Under the pieces are notes generated by a model. It ran no database searches. It worked only from the letters and a program-made list of their open reading frames with translations, and was not told where the DNA came from. The position numbers and the translations under genes were made by a program. Of a DNA stretch of 64,000 bases, positions 12,810 through 23,800 are shown piece by piece. The stretch comes from Diplocarpon mali (taxonomy: Eukaryota; Ascomycota; Leotiomycetes; Helotiales; Drepanopezizaceae). Position 1 is the stretch's first letter. Each line of letters begins with the position of its first letter. The stretch covers positions 138,317 to 202,316 of the forward strand of contig JAENRP010000049.1 in the NCBI GenBank assembly GCA_024741835.1, written 5' to 3'.

Positions 12810-14606
12810 ATTCGGCATCAGGTCATGCCATCGGCACCCTGAGGGCTGGCGGCGGGAAGATCGACGCCTGCTGGAATAGCGTATGATATACACAGTGCAC
12901 CGAGTGGCACCGTCTTGTCAATGGGGAGGGAAAGAGGCTGTTCTGGATATCCCGTTGTTTCGAGTGTCCCCCTCACAAGAGTTTATAGCAGAAAAGCCGG
13001 CCGTGGTAAACCTGTATTATCCAGAAATCAATGACCAAGCGCGAACGGCGTTTCTGCACTACGTTTTCGCACGTCACAAATTCCTGCTTCCCCCGCGGGC
13101 AAATTGAGCTGTTCATTTGAAGTTTTAGAGCTGACTGCATAGCGCCAGACCATATAGGCTTTGGTGTATCTGGGGTGGAGCGGTTAGGCAAATCAGTATA
13201 TTTCATACCAGATCACGCGGATGAAATTCTGGGACGTGAGCCCGGATTGGACTTGAGATTCTAGGAAACATGTCCAAGCGAGAGTGGTTTACTCCTTTTC
13301 ATACTAGTAAAGAACACTCGGAGTCTTGAGCACCGAACATCAGATCGAAGAACCAGCTGTTTGGACCAGAGCAACACTGTTCGTATCGCCTGTTGGTTAG
13401 AACTGAAATGGAACCAGGGCCGAGGTGCTTCCACATATGATTAACTGTCGGGTGGGAACGTCTCCACGGTCTTCTACTTATCCAGTCCAGTACCCGACTC
13501 CCCATATATTACCAATCCTACCTCGAGCAGCATGCTTGACCTCAGAATCGCCCCAGGAAATCAGAGACTGGATGTTTATTCACGTGTTTGCTCGACACCG
13601 CCATCACACGTATGAATGCATTGCATCATGCCAAGATAGAAGTTGGCAAGTTCTCCAAGGGTAGAGCGTTGCCCAGCCGGATGTCACCTGTCTCGAGCAG
13701 CGCGCCGAGTCGGTGACGAGCAGCTGATCGGATGCGTGCCGTTGGCATCCCCTCTTGATTTACATGAGGGTCTTCAGGATGACCCCGGCACGGCCACAGT
13801 ATCTAAGCTCCGAGTTGGAGCGGCGGCCACGGCGAAATCATGTTCGATATTATCGTCGTCGGACGTTTTTGTTTACTTTGGAGGAGTCGGAGCGGTCGGG
13901 CATACTTAAAGATCCGACTTCCGCCCCGACTTCCAGACGGCTTACCGCCACAAGGCATCTCGGGCAAAGCCAAATCCCAGATCCAGATATCCTCATTCGC
14001 TCAACCCCCTAGGGCCCCGTCGTCTTTCGTGGGAAAACGCCAGGGTACACTATCCCCGCGCTTCCGTGTCTTGTCTCCGCGCCCGATCCGATCCAATCCG
14101 ATCCGATCCGATCCCGACCCCAATCCTGATTCCGACTCTCGAATCTTGAATCTCGAGATCTTTGGCTTCTGCCAAAGTGAGATTACCGGCTACACTTATC
14201 GAATATAACTTCTCGTCAGGTGCGCATGTACGACGTGACTTATCGTGGCAAGATGCAGCCCAAATCTAACATCGAATTTGTGCTGAGATCTGATTCCCTC
14301 CCTTCGCGGATGAGGACGAGTCGCCTTCCATTCTCCCCAACGGCGATTCGTGGATTGCCGAGAAATGTCCTCGCTGCTGCTCCGCATCGAGGCGGCATAA
14401 AAAGTGTCGAGCCACGTCCCTGATCTCTCGCATCTCCTATTGTGCCGTGCTCTGCTCGTGATCGGCCTGTCGAGGCCTCCCCGTCTTCTGGTGAACTGCC
14501 TCCGGCCTTTATATTCCTCTATACTTTGCTTGCTTTACGAGCATTTCACTCCGACAGCCACACGCACCCCGCCAATTGACTTACCTCGGCCCAATTGCTG
14601 CGAAAC
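12810..14606. other. Intergenic region, probable long promoter of the lactate dehydrogenase
   Basis: No gene is supported. The 600 bases before the lactate dehydrogenase ATG are C/T-rich and contain a run of GATCC-type pentamers at 14085-14114. This fits a long fungal 5' leader, but no transcript start can be read. Confidence 0.45.
14085..14114 (+). repeat. Pentanucleotide microsatellite (GATCC)n
   Basis: Six consecutive GATCC/AATCC units in the upstream region of the lactate dehydrogenase gene; the third unit is AATCC. The array is short and likely length-variable. Each GATCCGATCC join contains a GATC palindrome. Confidence 0.85.
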
Positions 14607-16329
14607 ATGCCTCTCACTGGTGAAGACATTGCGAAGCACAACTCGAGAGAGTCTTGTTGGGTTATAGTACATGTGTGTTTGCAAACCCGATTGACCTGAA
14701 AGATCGCTGACACTCGCATAGGGCAGAGCGTACGATGTGACGGACTTCCTGCCTGGTAATTGACCACCCCCAAGCCATTGGCGCAACTCGGCTGATCCGA
14801 CGACTGCAGAGCATCCTGGTGGGCCAAAAATCATCCTCAAATATGCCGTAGGTCTGCGCAAGAGAGCCGCCAGGGTCGAGGCTGATTGACGTAGGGCAAA
14901 GATGCCACCGAAGAGTACGAGCCAATCCACCCCCCCGACACACTCGACAAGTACCTGGACAAGTCGAAACACCTGGGACCAGTGGATATGGGCACGGTAG
15001 AGAAGGAGGAGAAAGAAGTGACGCAAGATGAAATCGATAGACAGGATCGCATCAAGCGCATGCCAATTCTGGAGCAATGTTACAACCTGATGGACTTCGA
15101 GGCTGTGGCGCGGGGAGTGATGAAGAAGACTGCTTGGGCGTACTACTCGAGTGGTGCTGATGATGAGATTGTAAGCCACGCCTCCCGGATTTGAGATCAA
15201 AGCTGACAGTACAGACGATGAGGGAAAACCACTCCGCATTCCACAAGATCTGGTTTCGACCGCGCGTTCTGGTCGACGTGGAGAAGATTGACTTCTCTAC
15301 CACCATGCTCGGCACGAAAGTTGATATTCCATTTTATGTTACTGCCACTGCTCTCGGCAAGTTAGGACACCCTGAAGGGGAGGTTGTCCTCACCCGGGCT
15401 GCGAAGAAACACAACGTGATCCAGATGATCCCAACGCTGGCCTCATGCTCATTCGACGAGATCATGGACGCAGCAGAAGGCGAGCAGGTCCAATGGATGC
15501 AACTCTACGTCAATAAGGACCGCACAATTACTCGGAAGATCGTGCAACACGCCGAGGCTCGCGGCTGTAAGGGTCTCTTCATCACCGTCGATGCGCCTCA
15601 ACTCGGTCGCCGCGAGAAAGATATGAGAACCAAGTTCGACGACACAGGGTCCAATGTGCAGTCTGGGGATAAGACGGACAATTCCCAGGGAGCCGCGAGA
15701 GCAATCTCGAGTTTCATCGATCCTGCTCTCAGCTGGAAGGATATCCCATGGTTCAAATCCATCACCAAGATGCCAATCATGCTCAAGGGCGTGCAACGCG
15801 TGGAGGACGTTATCCGAGCTATCGAATCCGGTGTCCAGGGTGTTGTGCTCTCCAATCACGGAGGTCGCCAATTGGACTTTGCACGCTCTGGAATCGAAGT
15901 TCTCGCGGAAGTCATGCCAGTACTGCGCGAGCGCGGCTGGGAGAACCGCATCGAGATTTACCTTGACGGTGGGGTGAGGAGAGCTACGGATATTATCAAG
16001 GCCCTCTGCCTTGGGGCTAAGGGTGTTGGTATCGGACGCCCATTTCTGTACTCTATGAGTGCGTATGGACAGCCGGGTGTCGATCGTGCCATGCAGTTGC
16101 TGAAAGATGAGATGGAGATGAGTATGAGGTTGATTGGGTGCTCGAGTGTGGACCAATTAAACCCAACGCTGGTTGACACCAGAGGGTTGAGTATGCACAC
16201 TACAAGTGTACCGACAGATACTCTGGTAAGTTCTCGCCACCAATTCCCATTACTCGAAATTTTCTAACGTGTTAGGCACTTTCCATTTACGACCCTCTGA
16301 TAAGCCCGGAATTGAAGGCTAAACTGTAG
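14607..16329 (+). CDS. L-lactate dehydrogenase, cytochrome b2 type (FMN-dependent 2-hydroxyacid dehydrogenase)
   Basis: Six exons (14607-14672, 14722-14755, 14810-14847, 14895-15170, 15215-16225, 16276-16329) encode 492 residues. Residues 1-80 are a cytochrome b5-like heme domain with the axial-ligand motif HPGG at 35-38. The remainder is the FMN-binding barrel. It shows DIPFYVTATALGKLGHPEGE, LFITVDAPQLGRREKD, MLKGVQRVEDV and SNHGGRQLD, where His353 is the expected catalytic base, followed by YLDGGVRRATDI and GIGRPFLY. The domain order is that of flavocytochrome b2, which oxidises L-lactate to pyruvate and passes electrons to cytochrome c. The chain starts directly at the heme domain (MPLTGEDIAKHN) with no obvious mitochondrial presequence, so a cytosolic form or a related 2-hydroxyacid dehydrogenase is possible. 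Confidence 0.93.
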
Positions 16330-17701
16330 GTGTTGAGGAGCTGTCGCAGTCCTCCGGGACCGTAATGTATATATTCAACGATATAATATACGAACACAAC
16401 GAAAACCTTTTCGGTTGAAACTCTTCCAAAACTACCTAAGCATGCCTTATTCATCTGAGCACTTGTCAATCATAACGCTATGTAGTCGCGGCTACGGCGG
16501 AGAGAAAAAGCCAATTTATGTTTGCATTTGTAATGCAGGTCTGAAGAAACCGAGTTGGGGCTTATTCAAAATGACTGAAAAGTTTCAAGCTCGGATTAGT
16601 TAGAATCAAGCTCCTCGGCGTTGATTCGTGAACGTCACAAACTCAGTCTTGAAACGTGATTTCTAGGGCCCTCCTTAGCTACACCTGTTGGCTTTACGTA
16701 CCGGTCTATTCATTATGTATCTATTTTGGTATCGCTCTTTGGTGTTGATGCATGAAAGGTTCGTGAACTAGAACTTCTGGGATTAGAGAGCCTCTTACCG
16801 AGTACAGTCAGTCAGGAGTGACTATCGTATAATTAATACTTTTGGCACGGAGCTATTCTTTGCCGGATCTTCCAAACGCTCTTGAAATCAGAGCGGAATC
16901 CAAGCGGAATCTCGATCTTCATGTAAATGAAAAGCAAACTCTAATCCGAATTCAAGTTACTCACGCGATATTTGGCACATTCGCGCCAGACAATTCAACT
17001 CTCGAGACTTCCTGCGGCCTCCCCCGTCACACTTCGCCAAGTGAACCTGAGCCTGCCATTCCAACTCTCTCTCTCGGTCAGATTCATCTCAGCATCCCAA
17101 ACTCGTTTTCAAACTGACTCGACACCGATCAGCCGACATCCCCTTCCCCCAAGCCTCACCGCGGACCTGCGGCAGAATAACGCTCCCGTCCACTGATTGG
17201 CCCACGCTCCCACGTGATACATGCTCTGGGTCTCAGCCTCGCGTGGGCCCTGCACTCGTCATACCAAGGCCAGTGGCCTTCAACTGTAATTTCGTTTACC
17301 TGACCAGCCCCGCGCCCATCAATATACTCTCTCTGTTCATGCGTTGCGATCCGAAAATCTCGTCGAAGGCCAACCCGCCCGCGAACTCGACGTATTCCAA
17401 AGATCCATTTGCCAAAATCTTGTCGAGCAGCGCAAGAGAGCGCAGCCAGGCACAGATAACAGGCGACGTGCCCGATATGAGACATTTCCGACGCAGCAAG
17501 CCAGTTCGCTGTGACACGGAATCGGACGTGGGCATCTGAGCAACTGATGAAAGAAAGCGCACTCGTCCCCTCGAAGCGCATATTTCAAGCTCGCGCCCAA
17601 GCTCTCGGACGCAATCCCTTGCATCGAGGTCCAGATCTGCTGCCGCATTTCCTGCGAGGCTCTATCGTCACCTCGGCGGTAGAAGCGACAGCCACGCGAA
17701 C
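16330..17701. other. Intergenic region upstream of the Rab gene
   Basis: No gene is supported. The right half (about 16850-17700) is richer in C and contains short open frames in several phases without domains. It probably holds the promoter and leader of the GTPase gene at 17702. Confidence 0.4.
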
Positions 17702-18789
17702 ATGGCGCCGTCCCTCGAGGCCAAGATCGTGGTTCTGGGCTCGCAGGGCGTGGGGAAGACGAGTTTGGTACACCGGTCAGTTCAGGGAGATACTCGTTCT
17801 GCGAAGATGCTGATAGAGGCAGGTATGTCAAGAACCAATTCTCGCCTGCGAGCATGACGAGTACCGTCGGCGCCAGCTTCCTGACGAAGCGCGTCGTGGA
17901 CGATGAGAGCGATACAGTCGTGCGATTGCAGATCTGGGATACGGCTGGGCAGGAGAGATTCAGGTACTTTCCGCTCCTTTTCCCCTACGAAATCACAACC
18001 CCTCCAGTACACATCCTGAACACAGTACTCACAATCCCCACTAGATCCATATCCCGGCTCTACTACCGCGGAGCAAACGCCTGCATCCTTTGCTACTCCA
18101 TCACCGACCTCCCCTCATTCGAAGAAATGGGCATCTGGCTCACCGAACTGCGGCGCAATCTCCCGCCGGACATAATCCTACATGTAGTTGGCACGAAAGC
18201 AGACATCGTTGCGCGGGACCCCTCTTCGCGGCACGTGCCTTTCGAACGCTGTATTGCCTACGTAGCAGATAACCTCGCGCCAGGCATGAGTGGCACGCCC
18301 CCGCCGACCGCGACGCCGGGCGGCATGGGCATGGGTGGGATACTAGAGCAAGCGCATGGGAGCTACAGAGGATTCATGGGGGGCGGAGGAGGAGGAGGAT
18401 TCATGGAGGGTGCGAGGAGTCCGAGTAGTAAACGCAGTAGCGGGTTCTGGGGCCAGGAGGTGGGCTGGGACTGCTGCCACGAAGTCAGTGCTGAGAGCGG
18501 GGAGGGCGTGGAAGAGGTCTTTCGAGTCATCACTAGGAAATTAGTGGAGCAGAATCGCAAGTTACAAGAGGGGCTGCTGAATGCGACAGCCACGCCGGGC
18601 ATGACGCCAGGTATGGAGGGCATGGGCAGCGAGGTGGGCTACTTCGATGGGACGAGACCCGGGGGCAGTTTTAGGGTGGGCAGGGATAGGAGGAGTTGGT
18701 TTGGGGTGCCGGTTGAAAGTTACATGGAGCAGAACGATGAGGGGGCTGGGGAGGAGCAGGTAGCGAAGAGTAGCAGGAAGTGCTGTTAG
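17702..18789 (+). CDS. Rab-family small GTPase with a Gly/Met-rich insert
   Basis: Exons 17702-17775, 17823-17963 and 18045-18789 give 319 residues. All GTPase motifs are present: P-loop GSQGVGKT at 13-20, a switch I region with STVGASFLTK, WDTAGQERFR for switch II, GTKAD as the guanine-specificity motif, and SAES near 220. The C-terminus ends in Cys-Cys, as in doubly geranylgeranylated Rabs. A typical Rab has about 210 residues. The extra length lies in a low-complexity insert near residues 151-210 (Pro/Thr, then Met/Gly, including seven consecutive Gly) between the fourth and fifth nucleotide motifs, and in a long tail before the Cys pair. The subfamily is not clear; the ASFLTK stretch recalls the Rab5/Rab21/Rab24 group. 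The expected role is vesicle traffic on an endomembrane. Confidence 0.9.
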
Positions 18790-19437
18790 GTAGTGCGAGG
18801 CGTTCTTTCGGAGTCGAGTTTTGGGCTTGGTTTTGGGTGGATTTGGATTTTGCTGCTGGATACCACGGCGTTGGATAAGGCAAGTGAGCGCTGCCCTTAC
18901 TGCGAGCATGGGCATAATGGATACGTGCATCTCGAAGCATGGGACGGTCTGCATGAGCGAGTGCACTCGCTGGGAGTTGGAAGGTTGGATTTGCCTATAA
19001 TGGATACCTTTCGTGGCCTCTGACTTCCAGCTCTTGTCCTCCAAAGGAACCTCGCCCCAGCCTGTTGTTGACACTGCACTGTCTAGTAAGGGTAAAAGAC
19101 AGCTTCTTGCCACCTGTAAACGCATATCATATTCAAAGCCCATGCTAGAGATCACCAAGCAGCAAATCAAAGCCCCCATTTACAAACATAACGACACCTA
19201 CGGAGACTGCTATGCTGCCCATCGATCGAGATATGAAACGCCGCGACTGCCACGTCCTGCCTATTCATCCGACCCCATCTACATGATCATACAACAGGAG
19301 TTCTGCTTCTTCGCTTGTGCTGTGATATCCCATTAGCCATCTATCCCGCCAAGGGTTTGTACTCCCAGCATCTGTAGCCCGCCCTCGCAGAACCCCCAGC
19401 ACACATCTGAACGCCAAGTTCATCCATGCCGGAGACG
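18790..19437. other. 3' flank between convergent genes
   Basis: Downstream region of the Rab gene and of the minus-strand YKT6 gene. Nothing recognisable. The missing YKT6 terminal exon could in part extend here, but no Cys-Cys-stop coding end was found on the minus strand just beyond the N run. Confidence 0.4.
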
Positions 19438-19501
19438 NNNNNNNNNNNNNNNNNNNNNNNNNNNNNNNNNNNNNNNNNNNNNNNNNNNNNNNNNNNNNNN
19501 N
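19438..19501. other. Assembly gap (64 N)
   Basis: Sixty-four consecutive N. The gap falls just beyond the last visible splice donor of YKT6 and probably hides its short terminal exon. Confidence 0.99.
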
Positions 19502-19529
19502 AAAGCGAAAGAGACACGAGGGCACTCAC

Positions 19530-20375
19530 TGTAAAACATCTTGCTCTGCGCACTCAACCCGTCACTCTTCGCCACCAGGTCATCGATCTTCTCACCCCGC
19601 TGCAACACGCTCTCGATCGTCTTGTGCAGCACGATCTTCGTCTCGTCCAGCTCCTTCTGGATCTTCATGATGCCACTAGCCTGCGCCGGGTCCTGGTACT
19701 TGACGATGTACTCTTTCAGGGCAGGGAAGGGGAGGGTCGGCGCCGACGTCACCCAGGTGGGGCGCGGGTGCAAGGCCAGGAACTCGTCGACGACCTGGGA
19801 GAGCAGTTGATGCGCCGCGAGCGCCGGGTAGGAGTGGTCGGAGATGATGATGCCGGCGATGCCTTCGGTGCGGCCGTAGGCGTGAAAGGTGTAATCTGTG
19901 CGTGTTGTTAGGACCGTGCTGTGCCATGCTCTTCTGCTCCCTCATCCGCCTCCTTACGCCGCCCCCCCAGGTATCCAGAAGGGGAGAATATTGCTCGACG
20001 CACCTTGTTCCTCTACGTCCTGCCGTTGCCCGGGCTTCGTCCGCTCTGCAACCGTCTTGCTGAATAGCGTCATGAACTCGCCATAGCTACACACGCGACA
20101 CATCAGCCTGGGTCACCCCTCTCCCCCTCTATCTTCTCCGTCTCCTTCTCTTTCCACATTCACTTTTCCCACACAAGGATGTGACAAACTCACTTATTCT
20201 TCGTAAACCGTGAATACGCACTCAAGTCCTTCTCTGCGCATAGCTCGTGCGAAGGCTTCGTCTCGTTCTTGATGATCTGCCAGCAGCGGTCAGCCTGTAC
20301 CCCACTTTCCCTCACCCTACTCCGGCTTCAGCGAGAAAGTCAAGGGAGACATACTCCGATATAGTGGATCTTCAT
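19530..20375 (-). CDS. YKT6: YKT6 SNARE, terminal exon missing in gap
   Basis: Visible exons on the minus strand are 20375-20355, 20276-20194, 20086-20004 and 19895-19530. They join in frame from MKIHYIG through an N-terminal longin domain (SHELCAEKDLSAYSRFTK, VAERTKPGQRQDVEEQDY, YGRTEGIAGIIISDHSYPAL) to the SNARE helix. The helix holds the zero-layer Arg in VLQRGEKIDDLVAKSDGLSAQS. The fourth exon ends in a GTGAGT donor after KMFY. Family members close with a short tail carrying Cys-Cys for palmitoylation and farnesylation; that tail is not visible and should be coded by an exon inside the 64-base N run. Ykt6 acts in Golgi, endosome, vacuole and autophagosome fusion and has no transmembrane segment. 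Confidence 0.93.
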
Positions 20376-20809
20376 ATTTGAAATTTGGGGCGCGGTTCCT
20401 ACGGGGCGAAGTCGTGGAATTGATGGAGAGGGTGGAGTGTTTTATTCGGAAGTCTAGACTGCGTCCGGGGCTTGGACTCCGCTGCCTCACTCTGGTCAGT
20501 GATCACATGTGGAGTCGGGACGGAGAAACCTACTTTCCGTGATATGATTCGCCTGGCTCGATTATTTCGCAACAGAGGCACTCACTTTATGGTTGTAATG
20601 AAAAAAGCCACGTCTAACGCTTGATTCATACTATATACTAAGTTGAATAGCGCCATAGTAGCATTGATACTCTCTCCGCCTACCAGCGCGACCACCCATA
20701 AGAACAGTGTACCAATCTTTCATCAACGATTCACAGTAGAACAGTGGCTACGAAATAACGCCGGCCAGGCCCCATCAAGTCCAAACCCAAATGTACAAGG
20801 AGGTCCGGC
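20376..20809. promoter_or_regulatory. YKT6 upstream / FAS2 downstream spacer
   Basis: A 434-bp spacer between two minus-strand genes. It must carry the FAS2 3' end and the YKT6 promoter. No specific element was recognised. Confidence 0.4.
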
Positions 20810-23800
20810 TCAGAACGAGGCAACGGCGATCGCGATGGCTTGGCTATCGGAATGCGATATCGAGATGCTGATCTCCTTCACGCCCACCTTCTTTGCTGAA
20901 GCTGCGGCAGTACCGTGAAGCTGAGTAGTTCAGTAATGGTCTGCTAGTTAGGGAGGAGAAGAACTTACAGTGACGATCGGCGCACCCTTCTCGTTATTAA
21001 TGATTTCGATCTCCTTCAACGGCGCTCCGGATCCCTTGCTCGCTACACCAAGCGACTTGAACACCGCTTCCTTGGCACTCCACTTTCCAGCAAATGAAGA
21101 TTGAGGGCTCGGGGCCTTCGAGCAGTAGGCACGCTCAGCGTCTGTGAAGTTACGCTCAAGGAAGGTGTCGTTCTCAATGTTAATAGCTGAGATATCCTCG
21201 ACATCGACGCCAACTTTATTACTGGCAGTAGCAGCACCCTTCGCCAGTGATTCGACTATCTGCTTGGTCGCTTCCATCTTGGACTTATCGACAGTGTTTT
21301 TCGAGAAGTTGGGCGCATAGGTCAAAGTCGATGTGTTCTTGTCCGTCGAAACACGGGCATCTGGATTGAGGAAGACCTCACCTTGTTGCTCGTCAGTGTA
21401 TGGTGAATGTGTCTTGGCAACGAAGATCGTGTTTGATATCATTCCGTTGTGGAAGTATCTGTAGGTCTTCTTCTGTCGCGACTCGACCTTGGCGCAGTAT
21501 GTGGCATAGGTAGCTTCGTCAAGGGTGGCGAAGAGATACCTGGGATGGATACCTATTGCCTGAGCACCCTTCTGACCGAAACCGAAAGAAGTGACTGAGA
21601 AAGCCTTGACACCGTCTGTTTGAATACTGCGGTTCGGGTAGACTATGTAGTCGAATTTCTCCATGACTTGATCCACGTTATCCGCATTTCTATTACCAGG
21701 AACCAGACCAGTGTTAAGAACTTGCAAACACCCGTTCATCATCCAGGCACCGGCAGCACCTTTGGGGTGACCGGTCAGGTACTTCTGAAAGATTCCCAGA
21801 ACAGCGTTACCCTTCTGTCGGCCGAGGTGCTTCAGTTGTTGACAGATGACAGAAGACTCGTTCTTGTCATTAGCCACAGTCGATGTACCGTGGAAAGAGG
21901 CGACGCCAAGATCGTCGATTGTCAGACCCCATGTAGCGAGAGCGCCACGGAGTGGCGCGATAGAGGGGTCCTTCTTCCAGAACGTGTTACCGAGACTGTC
22001 GAGAACCTCGCGTACTTGGCGAGCAGCTTCACGTTCAATGTGAAGAGCGCGATCATTAGCGTACTCGGACTCGTTGAACACTTGACCCTGTGCCTTCATA
22101 GCATCAATCTCTTCGTGAAGGTACTCAAGCTCTGACTCTTGCCATTGCTTAATATTCTTCTTTCGGAGCTCTATCTGACGGCGACGGTACTTGATGTCGA
22201 GAAGAGGTGATGGGAACTTGCTTGGGTTCTCACGAGCAGTCGTGAGGACACCTTGACCAGGCGCAGGGACCGAACGGCCAATCTTGTCTGTAGCGGTAGT
22301 GGTCAGACCAAGGATGCCGTAGATAGGGACACCCATATCGAGAGCAAGCTTAGCAGTCATAATGACCTGCATACCGCAGCCTTGAGATTCCATAAAACCA
22401 TTTCTGGTGGTTGTTGTGGGTCGAGACATTTCGGCTGGCGTACGGCCGTGGGCTATCTCGTCAACAGCATTGCTAGTAGCCTTCATGTTGGCAAACTCAT
22501 ACGAGCCCTCCTCCTGAAAGTCATCGAAACCACCGACGAAGCAGACACGAGCCTTGCCCTCAACAATCGTCTCGTATCCAATATCTACGGATTCGACGGC
22601 AGTGGCACAAGCACCGACCGGGGTCTTGATAGGCCCAGTAGACGAGAGCAGCAACATATTGACCCACGCGCTCATAGTGTTGATGAATGACTCCTGGAGA
22701 ATATCTTTCTGGAGCGGCTTGTCCAAGAAACGATCCTTGTACATGCCCCTCAGTGCATGGGTACCACCAATCCCGGAACCAATGCAGTTACCTACCTCGG
22801 AGATGTGCACGTACTTGTAGAACTCGTATGGATCTGTGATACCAGAAGCAAGCAGAGACTCCACAGTGCAGACGAGAACAAAGAGAGTCACGGGATCAAC
22901 TTGTGAGATGATATCGTCCGGAATCCCATAGTGTTTGGCGTTCCATCCGGTAGGGATTTGCCCGGCAACCAGACGGTCGAACTGCAAAGCCTTGGGAATC
23001 AGGAGGGTAGCCCCTTTTCTCATGCGTACAATATACTCGCCAGACTCAGGGATCTCGAAGATCTCAGCCTTGTCACCGTGCTCTCGTTGGAACTCCTCAG
23101 CAGTCTCCTTAGATGTCTCAAAAGGCTCCAGATCTTCTTGGATAACAACCTCCTGGAGAAGTTGCTTCTTGTTGGGGTCGTATCCCTTGAAAAGCTCCGG
23201 CTCGATCAGGCGAATACCGGAGTGCTCGAGAATGTGCTTCTCGTACCTGCCCTTGATATCCTTATCGTCGACAGGCTCTCCAGTCTTGGAGTCAACCCAG
23301 CCGGCGTATTGCTTGCCCTTGATCGGCCCGTTGTGATTCTTAATGAGGCCCATGATCCAAGCCATTTCGACACAGCCCTCGAGGGAAAACTTCCCATGAG
23401 CTTCCATCTCCCATCGTGTCCGGGAGTTGCCCCATGGCCCGACTTCAGCGAAACCAGTCACGACAACGACCTTCTCCAAATCCACCATACCCCTGAGGTT
23501 TTCACCAAGAGGCTCAATCTCTTTCTCCCAGTCTGGAAGATGGGGGAACTCGAACTTGATGTTGGCACGGGGCTCGATAGTGACCTTTTTGAAGAGTGCC
23601 TCGCCGTCTTCTCCGTTGACGATCTTGTTCTCAATGGCAGTCTCCTTGGTGACAGCTTGTCTGACCTCGCTGGTCTCCATGATGTCTTGTCGCAGCTTGG
23701 TCATCAGGTTTTTGAGATCTGGGATGAACTGAAGCCCACCGTTCAGATCCGCAAAAACAGGCTCCGATTGGCAAAGATCGACAATTGTTGGCGACATGAG

